DNA of 33,050 nt, taken from assembly GCA_002689605.1 (NCBI GenBank), contig NZGY01000067.1:1-33050 (forward strand). The letters are read 5' to 3'. The position numbers and the translations under genes were made by a program. The stretch's first letter is position 1; the number at the start of each line of letters is the position of its first letter. The notes below the pieces were generated by a model, which was not told where the DNA came from, ran no database searches, and saw nothing but the letters and a program-made list of their open reading frames with translations. The DNA comes from Filomicrobium sp. Lineage in GTDB: Bacteria > Pseudomonadota > Alphaproteobacteria > Rhizobiales > Hyphomicrobiaceae. This document shows positions 1 to 9,381 of this stretch, one piece after another.

Positions 1-179
1 CGTGACGGCGAGCGACTTACGCCCCGCCAATGCCTCGCCGGCGCCATGAGTTAGCAGGGAAAACTACATCAGAGCCTAACAAAGCCATGGTAAATAATAA
101 GCACGCCACGTTTTCCGCCAAGTCGTGTGTGATCAGCGAGCTGTGTTTCTTTGCGAAACGCATTCTGAAGCGCCAAACC

Positions 180-199
180 ATCAGAGCACAAGCTCTGAT
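180..199. promoter_or_regulatory. Perfect inverted repeat (atcagagc-acaa-gctctgat) in the 5' leader of the solute-binding protein gene; possible operator or leader hairpin
   Basis: 8/8 bp arms with a 4-nt spacer, just upstream of a GGAGG ribosome-binding site (206-210) and the ATG at 221. Confidence 0.45.
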
Positions 200-220
200 C
201 GATATGGAGGATCTGGGATA

Positions 221-1209
221 ATGCAAACAACCTGGAAGAGGGCAGGCGCCAAACTGGCCATCGGACTAGCTGTCGTGGCAGTGCCATTTGCCGCCAAAGC
301 GTTCGAGCCCAAAAAGCCAATCGAATTTGTTGTTATGGCAGGCAAATGCGGTGGAGCGGATAAAGCTGTTCGCTTCATGCAATCAATCATCTCCAAGAAC
401 AAGCTGGCTAGCCAGCCGGTGACACCGATAAACAAGCCAGGTGGCTCTGGTGCAGAAGCCCTTGTCTATATGAAGGGAAAGAAGGGGGACGATCATACGA
501 TCATACGATCATGTTCACCCTGAACAGCTTCTACACAACTCCGCTGCGACAGCCGAAGCTGGGCGTTGACATCGCGACATTCACGCCGTTCATGCGCATG
601 GCGGAAGATACGTTCTGCCTCTGGGTGAATTCAGACCGTAAGGACATCAATAACGTCGACGACTTTGTCCGCGAAGCCAAGAAAGCCGGCAAGGGCTGGA
701 TTATGGCTGGTACGGGCAAAAACTCGGAAGACAACCTACTGACTGACTTTCTCAACTCTGCTTACAGACTTCAAATGAAGTACATTCCGTACAAAGGGGG
801 CGGTAAGGTTGCCAAGGAGCTGGCAGGAAACAACGCCAACTCAATAGTGAAGAATCCGTCCGAACAGCTAGGGTTCTTCGAAGCCGGCAAAACAAAGCCG
901 CTTGCTTGCTTTACACCAGAGCGGATCGGTCTGTTTAAGGATGCACCGACATTTAAGGAGCTCGGCAAGGACTTCGTGTACTTTATGCAGCGCACCGTTG
1001 TCGGTGCACCAGGCATGAGCGCCGAGGCCAAGAAGTACTACCAGGAATTGTTCACCAAGGTGTTCAACTCGAAGGAATGGCAGGGTTATCGCAAGAAAAA
1101 GGCCCTGGTCGGCCCCGCGCTTTCTGGTGACGAACCTATGTCATACTGGAAGAACGAGCGGGAAATTCACCGCAAGATGCTGATTAAGATGGGCGCTATC
1201 AAAGGCTAG
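221..1209 (+). pseudogene. Tripartite tricarboxylate transporter (TctC/Bug-type) periplasmic solute-binding protein, frameshifted
   Basis: ATG at 221 after GGAGG; N-terminal part (221-523) has a signal peptide ending in AKA and NKPGGSGAEALVYMKGKKGDDHTI; the C-terminal part continues in another frame (from 511: MFTLNSFYTTPLRQPKLGVD...). The frame break lies in a 3x8-bp tandem repeat at 489-512, and removing one unit restores ...GDDHTIMFTLNSFYTTPL... Confidence 0.85.
489..512. repeat. Perfect tandem repeat (acgatcat)x3
   Basis: Direct reading: acgatcat acgatcat acgatcat. Confidence 0.97.
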
Positions 1210-1319
1210 TTCCAACTGAAGTTGTCGGCGCCGTCGAAACTCGGAGGCGCCGAAATTCTGGTGGCCCGTCAGCTCCTTTTTTGAAATAAGACTGAATTCT
1301 AGTAAACACGAATTTGCGG

Positions 1320-1350
1320 CCGGCAGCGTCAAGCTGCCGGTTTCTTTTTT
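1320..1350 (+). terminator. Rho-independent terminator downstream of the solute-binding protein gene
   Basis: ccggcagc-gtcaa-gctgccgg stem (8 bp) followed by tttctttttt. Confidence 0.85.
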
Positions 1351-1557
1351 GTCTGATTTTGCTGAACATAAGGCAGTTGGATAAGACGGCAACGACGTTG
1401 CCGATGGCGTTGGTATCGTTGACGGGCCACAAATTGGCTTCTGCGTCAGGATCATCACTTGAATTCCATTTGGTATGTGGTACACCAGACTAAATTGGCA
1501 TCGCCCATTGTTGGCTGAGAGCATGGTTTCGCTGCGCATGGCATCCCGGATATTCAC

Positions 1558-2244
1558 ATGACGAGCAACGTTCTAAAGATTCGCCCAATTGTTGAATCCG
1601 TGAATATGAGCACACGGATCTATGAGCAGCTGAAAGCAGCCATTCTCAACATGAACATTTACGATCCAGATGCGGAGTTGCGCCTGGATGAACGGAGCCT
1701 TTCGGATCAATTCGGCAGCTCACGTACACCATTGCGCGAGGCATTAACCCGGCTAGATCAGGACGGGTTAGTCAAGATACTGCCGCGCCGCGGTATCATA
1801 ATTGTCCGAAAGACCAAGGCGGAAATCTTGGAGATGATTACCGTTTGGGCGGCTCTGGAAAGTATGGCAGCTCGACTCGCGTGCGAAGCGGCCTCAGACG
1901 AAGATCTGGCTGAACTCCAAACACTGATCGACGCATATGACAGTACCCAGGTCGATCGGTACATGTCCGAATACTCGGATGACAATATCCGCTTTCATAG
2001 CACAATCATACGGCTTTCCGACTGTGAGCTGATCTCGCAAATGACGGATAGTCTGTTCATGCATGTGCGCGCAATCCGGCGTAGAACAATCTTCGAACGT
2101 GATCGGGCACAGAGGTCGGTGCGCGATCACAGCAAAATCGTCAAAGCGCTCGTGAAGCGCGACGGTGATTTAGCGAGCAAGCTGGTTCGCGAGCATACCA
2201 TGAAGCTGCACGAACATGTCTCGAGACATGTCGAGTTGGATTGA
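1558..2244 (+). CDS. GntR-family (FadR/FCD-type) transcriptional regulator
   Basis: 228 aa ORF; N-terminal wHTH with DERSLSDQFGSSRTPLREALTRLDQDGLVKILPRRGIIV and a C-terminal FCD-like helical domain. Confidence 0.9.
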   Translation: MTSNVLKIRPIVESVNMSTRIYEQLKAAILNMNIYDPDAELRLDERSLSDQFGSSRTPLREALTRLDQDGLVKILPRRGIIIVRKTKAEILEMITVWAALESMAARLACEAASDEDLAELQTLIDAYDSTQVDRYMSEYSDDNIRFHSTIIRLSDCELISQMTDSLFMHVRAIRRRTIFERDRAQRSVRDHSKIVKALVKRDGDLASKLVREHTMKLHEHVSRHVELD

Positions 2245-2349
2245 CTTGACCTTTGCACGTTGAGCGACAATTCCGGTCGTGCTGCAGATTGGCGAGATTA
2301 CTAAGAATTCGTGAGGGTCGAACAGACCCGCTGCAAACAGGAGCAGAAG

Positions 2350-3624
2350 ATGGAAGCTCTCAAGGGCGTTAAGATCCTCGATTTCACCCATGTGCAGTCC
2401 GGTCCTACTTGCACGCAGTTGCTTGCCTGGTTTGGCGCCGACGTCATCAAGGTTGAGCGTCCCGGTGTCGGCGACGCCACGCGAAAGCAGCTGGTTGATG
2501 TGCCTGGCGCCGACTCGCTTTACTTCACGATGCTTAATCACAACAAGCGCTCGATAACTCTCAATACCAAAGATCCCACAGGTAAGGAGATCCTCGAGAA
2601 GCTGGTCAAAGAGTGTGACGTGCTAGTCGAGAATTTCGCACCTGGCGCATTGGATCGCATGGGTTTTGGCTGGGAACGTATCCAGGAACTGAACCCACGC
2701 ATGATTATGGCGTCGGTAAAAGGTTTCGGACCTGGGCCTTACGAAGACTGCAAAGTCTACGAGAACGTGGCGCAGTGCACGGGAGGATCGGCGTCAACGA
2801 CCGGCTTCCTCGACGGGCCACCAACAGTAACCGGTGCACAGATTGGTGACAGTGGAACTGGCCTTCATCTAGCTCTCGGTATCGTCACTGCGCTTTACCA
2901 TCGCGAGAAGTCTGGCCGCGGCCAGCGTGTATTGGCAGCCATGCAGGACGGCGTTTTGAATCTATGCCGTGTGAAGCTGCGTGACCAACAACGCCTAGAA
3001 CGCGGTCCGCTGAAGGAATACAGCCAATATGGCCAGGGAATAGAATTTGGTGAAACCACACCGCGTGCCGGCAATGACTCCGGTGGTGGTCAGCCAGGTT
3101 GGATTCTGAAGTGTAAAGGTTGGGAAACTGATCCCGATGCCTACGTTTACTTCATTACGCAGGCAGCGGTTTGGGGCAAGATTTGCGACCTCATTGGCCA
3201 GCCGGACTGGAAAGAGGATCCAAATTACGCAACGCCGGATGCGCGGCTCGATAAGATTCCGCAAGTGTTCGATAGAATAGAGGAATGGACGAAGACCAAG
3301 ACTAAGTTCGAGGTCATGGACGCCTGCAACCCGCTGGACATTCCATGTGGACCGATCCTGTCAATGAAGGAACTTTCGCAGGAACCGTCGCTCCGTGAAA
3401 CAGGGACGATTGTCGAGGTGGACCATCCGGAGCGTGGTCCGTACCTCACCGTCGGTTGTCCGGTTAAACTTTCAGACAGTCCTGCTGAAGTGAAGCGAAG
3501 CCCGCTACTCGGCGAGCACACAGCGGAAATTCTTCAGGAAGTACTGGGTTATGCTGGTGACGAATTTGAGCGGGTTGTAAAATCAGGCGCTGTCGGCGAC
3601 GTCACTCCTATTGCGGCCGAGTAG
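2350..3624 (+). CDS. frc: Class III CoA-transferase, formyl-CoA:oxalate CoA-transferase-like
   Basis: [69 protein letters not shown] and [17 protein letters not shown] resemble the Frc family; likely start is ATG 2350 inside ORF 2311-3624. Confidence 0.87.
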   Translation: MEALKGVKILDFTHVQSGPTCTQLLAWFGADVIKVERPGVGDATRKQLVDVPGADSLYFTMLNHNKRSITLNTKDPTGKEILEKLVKECDVLVENFAPGALDRMGFGWERIQELNPRMIMASVKGFGPGPYEDCKVYENVAQCTGGSASTTGFLDGPPTVTGAQIGDSGTGLHLALGIVTALYHREKSGRGQRVLAAMQDGVLNLCRVKLRDQQRLERGPLKEYSQYGQGIEFGETTPRAGNDSGGGQPGWILKCKGWETDPDAYVYFITQAAVWGKICDLIGQPDWKEDPNYATPDARLDKIPQVFDRIEEWTKTKTKFEVMDACNPLDIPCGPILSMKELSQEPSLRETGTIVEVDHPERGPYLTVGCPVKLSDSPAEVKRSPLLGEHTAEILQEVLGYAGDEFERVVKSGAVGDVTPIAAE

Positions 3625-3680
3625 TTGAACCAGATAAAACAGCACAATAAGCATTCATAATAGCCGGGAGGCAGAACGTC

Positions 3681-4601
3681 ATGCGCATTATCCTCAACGG
3701 GCAACAGGCCTTCGGCAAGGCCGCTCTTGAGAAAATACTGGAAGCTGGCAAGGACGAGGTTGTCGGCGTTTTCACGGCGCCTGATAAGGAAGGTCGCCCG
3801 GCAGACCCGGTGAAGCAGGCCGCATTGGAGCATGGACTTCCACTTTTCCAACCGTTGAACTACAAGGATGAAGAGAACCTCGAGATGCTGCGTTCCTTGA
3901 ATGCTGATCTCATGGTGATGGCTTATGTCATTATCTTTATCCCGGAAGCTGCGCGTGACATTCCGAAGATGGGATCGATTTGCTTCCATCCGTCACTGCT
4001 GCCGCTACATCGCGGGCCGAGTTCCATTAACTGGCCGATTATGTGGGGGGCGACGAAGACCGGTTTCAGTTGGTTCTACCCGACCGACGGTCTCGATGAG
4101 GGCGATATTTTGCTACAGCGCGAAGTCGACATCGGGCCTGATGAGACCCTAGGCGATGTATACTTCAAGAAGATCTTTCCTGCCGGTGTGGATTCCGTTC
4201 TTGATGTGATCGACGCGTTTCGCGCTGGTGATCCACCACGGTCAGCGCAGGACGAGAGCAAGGCAACCTATGAGTCATGGTGCCGGAAAGCAGATGTCCA
4301 GCTCGATTGGGGTCGCCAGGTTGCCGACGTCTATAACGTAATCCGAGCAGGTAATCCTCAACCCGGCGCCTGGACAACGCTGAATGGTAATGAAGTTCAG
4401 GTTTATGACGCGGCCAAGGTTGCTGGCGAAGAAGGAACGACAGGAGAAGTTGTCTCCGTGGACGCAGACGGCGTCACGGTCCAGGCCGCAGGCGGCCGCA
4501 TTCTGATCAAGCGGGTTCGACCTAAAGGCGGCGATAAAATAGCTGCTTCCGAGTGGGCTGCATCCGCAGGTGTCGCTGCCGGAACAAAACTCGGCGGCTA
4601 G
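3681..4601 (+). CDS. Formyltransferase-family protein resembling the N-terminal 10-formyl-THF hydrolase domain of ALDH1L1 (with FMT_C-like C-terminus)
   Basis: ICFHPSLLPLHRGPSSINW and GFSWFYPTDGLDEGDILLQ match the ALDH1L N-domain more closely than Fmt; 306 aa; no aldehyde dehydrogenase domain follows. Confidence 0.8.
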   Translation: MRIILNGQQAFGKAALEKILEAGKDEVVGVFTAPDKEGRPADPVKQAALEHGLPLFQPLNYKDEENLEMLRSLNADLMVMAYVIIFIPEAARDIPKMGSICFHPSLLPLHRGPSSINWPIMWGATKTGFSWFYPTDGLDEGDILLQREVDIGPDETLGDVYFKKIFPAGVDSVLDVIDAFRAGDPPRSAQDESKATYESWCRKADVQLDWGRQVADVYNVIRAGNPQPGAWTTLNGNEVQVYDAAKVAGEEGTTGEVVSVDADGVTVQAAGGRILIKRVRPKGGDKIAASEWAASAGVAAGTKLGG

Positions 4602-4673
4602 AATAATGCTGATCGGCATTCTGCCGAACAGTCTCACCCAGTTATTTGGCTAGAGATTAGGGAGGCTCCTGTC

Positions 4674-6347
4674 GTGCCTAAAACGGATATCGAAATCGCT
4701 CGTGAAGCCCAGAAACGTCCAATCCAAGAAGTGGGCGACAAACTGGGCATACCTTCAGAACACTTGCTGCCTTTCGGCCACGACAAGGCGAAAGTTTCAG
4801 AGACCTTCATCAAATCATTAGCTGACAAGCCCGATGGCAAGCTTGTGCTGGTCACAGCCATCAACCCCACCCCTGCCGGCGAAGGCAAGACCACCACAAC
4901 AGTCGGTCTCGGTGACGGTCTCAATAAGATTGGTAAGAAATCAGCAATCTGCATACGGGAAGCCTCGCTCGGTCCTTGCTTCGGCATGAAGGGTGGCGCA
5001 GCCGGTGGCGGCTATGCCCAGGTCGTACCGATGGAGGAGATGAACCTCCACTTTACCGGCGACTTCCACGCGATAACATCTGCCCACAATCTGCTGTCAG
5101 CAATGATCGACAACCATATCTATTGGGGCAATGAGCTGGGCATTGACTCGCGTCGCGTTGCCTGGCGGCGCGTCATGGACATGAACGATCGTGCCCTGCG
5201 CCAGATCACGGCATCGCTTGGCGGTGTTGCCAATGGTTATCCACGTGAAGCCGGTTTCGATATTACTGTGGCATCCGAAGTCATGGCCATTCTCTGCCTG
5301 GCGAATGATCTGGATGATCTGCAGAAGCGCCTGGGTGATATCATTGTTGCCTATCGCCGCGACCGCTCACCGGTTTACTGTCGCGATATCAAGGCCGATG
5401 GCGCCATGACCGTGCTGCTGCAGCAGGCCATGCAGCCCAACCTGGTGCAGACTCTTGAGAACAACCCGGCGTTTGTCCACGGCGGACCGTTCGCCAACAT
5501 CGCCCATGGTTGTAATTCTGTGATCGCAACCAAGACAGCTTTGAAACTTGCTGACTACGTTGTCACAGAGGCTGGCTTTGGCGCAGACCTGGGTGCTGAG
5601 AAGTTCTTCGATATCAAGTGCCGCAAGGCAGGCCTGAAGCCGGATGCTGTTGTGATCGTCGCAACGGTTCGCGCGATGAAAATGAACGGTGGCGTTGCCC
5701 GTGCTGATCTCGGTGCGGAAAACGTTGAAGCCGTCAAGGCGGGTTGTGCCAACCTCGGTCGCCATATCGAGAACCTAAAAAAATTCGGTGTGCCCGCAGT
5801 GGTGGGCATCAACCACTTCATTACGGATACGGATGCCGAAGTGGCCGCGATGAGGGAATACTGCGCGAGCGTTGGTGCAGAAGCCATCCTCAACACGCAT
5901 TGGGCGAATGGCGGCGATGGTATCACTGAGACAGCTAGAAAGGTTGTCGAAGTGGTCGAAGGTGGCACCGCTGCCTACAAGCCGCTTTATCCAGATGAGA
6001 TGGGCCTGTTCGAAAAGATTGAGACAGTCGCCAAGGAAATTTATCACGCTGACGAAGTCATCGCAGATAAAAAGATTCTGGATCAGCTGAAACAGTGGGA
6101 AGAAGCAGGCTACAAGAATTTGCCGGTTTGCATGGCAAAGACGCAGTACTCGTTCACAACAGATCCGAACGCTCGCGGTGCCCCAACAGGCTTCTCGATT
6201 CCTGTTCGCGAAGTGCGCCTTTCTGCCGGCGCCGGCTTCATCGTCGCCATCTGCGGTGAGATCATGACAATGCCGGGATTGCCGAAGGTGCCGGCTGCAG
6301 AGTCAATCAAGTTTAACGCAGACGGTGATATCGAAGGTCTCTTCTAA
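4674..6347 (+). CDS. fhs: Formate-tetrahydrofolate ligase
   Basis: GTG start after [25 protein letters not shown]-loop, [27 protein letters not shown]; 557 aa. Confidence 0.97.
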   Translation: MPKTDIEIAREAQKRPIQEVGDKLGIPSEHLLPFGHDKAKVSETFIKSLADKPDGKLVLVTAINPTPAGEGKTTTTVGLGDGLNKIGKKSAICIREASLGPCFGMKGGAAGGGYAQVVPMEEMNLHFTGDFHAITSAHNLLSAMIDNHIYWGNELGIDSRRVAWRRVMDMNDRALRQITASLGGVANGYPREAGFDITVASEVMAILCLANDLDDLQKRLGDIIVAYRRDRSPVYCRDIKADGAMTVLLQQAMQPNLVQTLENNPAFVHGGPFANIAHGCNSVIATKTALKLADYVVTEAGFGADLGAEKFFDIKCRKAGLKPDAVVIVATVRAMKMNGGVARADLGAENVEAVKAGCANLGRHIENLKKFGVPAVVGINHFITDTDAEVAAMREYCASVGAEAILNTHWANGGDGITETARKVVEVVEGGTAAYKPLYPDEMGLFEKIETVAKEIYHADEVIADKKILDQLKQWEEAGYKNLPVCMAKTQYSFTTDPNARGAPTGFSIPVREVRLSAGAGFIVAICGEIMTMPGLPKVPAAESIKFNADGDIEGLF

Positions 6348-6409
6348 GGAGAGCCAGCCAGCGGCAAATAAATCACCCAACGCTCGGGGGGAGTGACTTG
6401 GGAGTGAGG

Positions 6410-6448
6410 CAGCCGGGGAGCATCTCGCTTTCCGGCTGTTTTCTTTTG
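6410..6448 (+). terminator. Rho-independent terminator downstream of fhs
   Basis: cagccgg ... ccggctg stem (7 bp) followed by ttttctttt. Confidence 0.7.
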
Positions 6449-6469
6449 TCCAGCAGAATTAGTAGTTGA

Positions 6470-6730
6470 TCATTTGCGGATCACGTTCCGGAACGTCCGC
6501 CGGATGCCAAGCCAGTTTCCCGTCTGCAGGCATTCCTGTTTTTTGTCGAGGCAGTAACCCAAACAGAACTCCCGCGGGGCTTCCTTCTGACACCCTCTAA
6601 AGCACTGCTTTCGAATAGTTGTGCAAGTGAGTTTGCTACCTTTGTTGGCAGCCCACGCAGGCTGCGCGCCGATGATACCTACGGTTCCTATTCCGAGGAA
6701 TAGAGTGGCTACGATTAGCATGTATCGCAT
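6470..6730 (-). CDS. Small secreted cysteine-rich protein with a symmetric C-x6-C-x3-C-x8-C-x3-C-x6-C pattern
   Basis: Signal peptide MRYMLIVATLFLGIGTVGIIGAQPAWA|A, then six cysteines; internal Met start in ORF 6470-6817. Confidence 0.65.
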   Translation of the reverse strand: MRYMLIVATLFLGIGTVGIIGAQPAWAANKGSKLTCTTIRKQCFRGCQKEAPREFCLGYCLDKKQECLQTGNWLGIRRTFRNVIRK

Positions 6731-6838
6731 TGTTCTGGTCTCACGCGAATTTGGGACTTGCGCCGCTAGGCAGTCCGGATGGGTGAACTCTGGTCGAATG
6801 TTTGTCGGGCTTCTCACGAATAACAGCCATCATCAGGG

Positions 6839-8056
6839 CTACCTTGAAGAAGTGGTCGGATTTACTGATGCACTGGCCTGCATTGAGGCTTCTAGATCGG
6901 GATAATCGTTATCCAGGTCCCTTACGAGATTTTCGAAGGGTTCGCGGTCAAGCTTCCAAAAACCTTTGTCTGGGGTCGCGATGTCATGCAGCATCAGCAT
7001 CATGAAGCTGAAAAACGCGACCATGATGAAGATCATATAGTATTGGCTATAACGACCTAGGCTCGGCTGCTGACCATCAGGGCAGGCAACGAGGATCTGT
7101 AGCCACTGAGAGGGGGCCATGTCTTTTACGGCAACCGACGGTGTGGGAGTAGCCTTCGTAGCACTCGCGACAGCCTGTGCTTGGACGCCAGGCTTTTGAG
7201 CAACCTGTCGATCGACACAGACCGGCTCCGCCAGAAACGACAAGATTAACGCAGCCGACATGAGCCACGCCGCGCAAATCAAGTACCAGGAGAGGCTCTG
7301 GTTTGGTCCTTCAACGCGCCGCGTGCGAAGGATATTGAGTTGCTCAATGTTCTTTATGATTTCGGGATAGACGATGCGATCGTCATCGTCTGCAGGCTTG
7401 ATGGTCAGCATAACTTGCCGACATTGGTCGATGCGCGCGCGGTTCTCGTCGATAGCTCTTCGTGACCGTTTGGACAAGTTGGGACTTTCCGTAATACTGG
7501 CAGCATAGGCGCGCAGTATCTGTCTCATGCGCGTAAGTGCGGCACTTGTCTGGCCGGAGATGTTTCCGGGTTCGAAGTACTTTAGGTAGTTGAACACGTT
7601 GCGGATATGGAAAGCCTCTTCCGAGAGAGCTTTGTTGAGCTCGTCTCGATCCTCAAGCCCCTTTACCAGGGCTAAAGCCACCACAATCGCGTAGAGCATC
7701 GAGATGGCAGTGTAAAAGGGCTCCTTGTAGGTGTCTTCAAACTCGGCAAACTTCAACCAGTCAGATCCTTTAAAGCTGAACGGCATCTCGAAGAGAAGTA
7801 GGTCCAGACTCTCGAATTCGATCTGATGGATTTGAAAATAGAGCGCTACGACTAGCAAACCGAAAAAGAACGGCGTCGTACAGATCGCTGTCGAACTGAG
7901 AAAGGCGCGTCCTTTAGCAAAGCGAGCACTCACGATCATCGCGGTGAAGATTGTAAAGAATACGATAAGCGGCAGGCAATGAAATAGAATGACCAGCAGC
8001 AGCATTCCACCAACAAAAATGACATGAAACAGACTAATCTGAATATGACCACTCAT
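6839..8056 (-). CDS. Integral membrane protein, DUF4239/bestrophin-like
   Basis: Four or more hydrophobic segments: a pair at the N-terminus, a central cytoplasmic helical region (HIRNVFNYLKYF...MRQILRAYAAS), and a pair at the C-terminus ending in LDREPFENL. Confidence 0.65.
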   Translation of the reverse strand: MSGHIQISLFHVIFVGGMLLLVILFHCLPLIVFFTIFTAMIVSARFAKGRAFLSSTAICTTPFFFGLLVVALYFQIHQIEFESLDLLLFEMPFSFKGSDWLKFAEFEDTYKEPFYTAISMLYAIVVALALVKGLEDRDELNKALSEEAFHIRNVFNYLKYFEPGNISGQTSAALTRMRQILRAYAASITESPNLSKRSRRAIDENRARIDQCRQVMLTIKPADDDDRIVYPEIIKNIEQLNILRTRRVEGPNQSLSWYLICAAWLMSAALILSFLAEPVCVDRQVAQKPGVQAQAVASATKATPTPSVAVKDMAPSQWLQILVACPDGQQPSLGRYSQYYMIFIMVAFFSFMMLMLHDIATPDKGFWKLDREPFENLVRDLDNDYPDLEASMQASASVNPTTSSR

Positions 8057-8310
8057 CGTTCAAATACCCAAAATACAACGCTTGCAGCGCTTCCAAACAC
8101 ACAGCGTATCAACGCCGGGTTGTCCAAATGGCATAGGTCACTCGCTCTGGTAAAGAAGGTGAGCGCCTGAGAGGCAAAGGTCTTTACAGAGTGAAAACTA
8201 TTGGCAATAGTACCACCAGGATGCAGTGACGTCATATGGACGTAAAATTCACTTGCTATCGCATGCTATCGTATTGCACATCTGACGATGCGTTCAGTGC
8301 TCGAGGTAAT

Positions 8311-8535
8311 ATGCGTAAGTTGGTTCTAAAGGGCTTTGCGGCCTTTATCTTCGGTTTGGTGGCAGCTTACCTCGGTTATGCAGCTGCTAATTCAACCGCA
8401 TCAGAGCATTGTATCTTGGCGGCCAGCTTGGGCTTTCTCTTTCTTACACTCTCGTTGGCATTCCTTCCGGAATTGAACATCGAACGGTCTACGCGACGTA
8501 GCGAAGCCGGCCAACGCGTGACCGGCTCATCCTGA
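8311..8535 (+). CDS. Small membrane protein, unknown function
   Basis: Two hydrophobic segments; internal ATG at 8311 in ORF 8236-8535 with a GAGGT-like upstream sequence. Confidence 0.45.
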   Translation: MRKLVLKGFAAFIFGLVAAYLGYAAANSTASEHCILAASLGFLFLTLSLAFLPELNIERSTRRSEAGQRVTGSS

Positions 8536-8563
8536 GAAAAAAAATCAGAACATTCGTTCGTTG

Positions 8564-9196
8564 TTAAGCTGATGCGCTGGGTCGTGAAACAATCTCGCTT
8601 TGCCAGCGCAGGATATTACTTGCATCAGCCGGTACTTCTAGTTGGCCCCGTTTGGCAAAATCCATGGCGATGAAAGCTGTAATGTCGGCGACTGAGAACT
8701 TATTGCCAGCAATAAACTGGCTTTTGCCAAGTTTGGGATCGAGGCGGTCCATGAAGCGGGCATAGCTTGCACGTCCTCTGGCAGCGAGGTCGGGGAGTTG
8801 CGGAACGCCGCTCGGCAGACCAGCGATGGCCCGGTCTTTGAACATCTCCAAAGAGTTGCGAACAACATCTGCGGCGGGACCATAGCATTCAATTTCTATA
8901 CGTCGGTTCCACATATCAATCACGGCTTTCTCTTCGGCATTGCTGCCAAAAAGTGAGGGTTCCGGGTGTAGCTCTTCGAAATAGCGACAGATGGATACTG
9001 ACTCGGTGATGGCAGTCCCATTGTCGAGAACCAGCGCGGGCACCGTTCCTCTCGGATTGATCTTCTGAAACTCGTTACTGAACTGTTGTGCTTCGCGTGT
9101 GTTGATCTGCTCAGTCGGTACCTCGATGCCCTTTTCGGCAAGAAACATGCGTACGCGGCGAGGATTGGGAGCAAGTGCAAAGTCATATAGTTTCAT
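8564..9196 (-). CDS. Glutathione S-transferase family protein
   Basis: MKLYDFALAPNPRRVRMFLAEKGIEV, NPRGTVPALVLDNGTAITESVSICRYFEE. Confidence 0.93.
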   Translation of the reverse strand: MKLYDFALAPNPRRVRMFLAEKGIEVPTEQINTREAQQFSNEFQKINPRGTVPALVLDNGTAITESVSICRYFEELHPEPSLFGSNAEEKAVIDMWNRRIEIECYGPAADVVRNSLEMFKDRAIAGLPSGVPQLPDLAARGRASYARFMDRLDPKLGKSQFIAGNKFSVADITAFIAMDFAKRGQLEVPADASNILRWQSEIVSRPSASA

Positions 9197-9381
9197 GTTG
9201 CAGTCCTTTCTTCAGATCTAATCTTGTAGTCATTTCAGCTTCGTTAGTTCGTTGGAGGAGAGTACGGACGATCAGGCGCCGCCTTCCCCTATGTGATGAT
9301 CTCCCTCCTGACTTGGCGGCCGATGCCTGGCACAGGTAACGTCGCAGCATTGCAACTCTTCAATTCGGCAAGACATCAGTC

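Noticed and set aside
125-523. ORF 125-523 as an independent protein
   Set aside because: It is the 5' half of the frameshifted solute-binding protein; the first 32 codons precede the real ATG at 221.
1225-1253. Stem tcggcgcc ... ggcgccga after the solute-binding gene
   Set aside because: Real inverted repeat but no T-tract; the better terminator is at 1320-1350.
1471-1487. tggtatgtggtacacca, partially palindromic GntR-operator-like sequence upstream of the regulator
   Set aside because: Only the outer TGGT/ACCA and an inner TGT/ACA pair match; it does not fit the FadR-type TNGTNNNACNA consensus cleanly.
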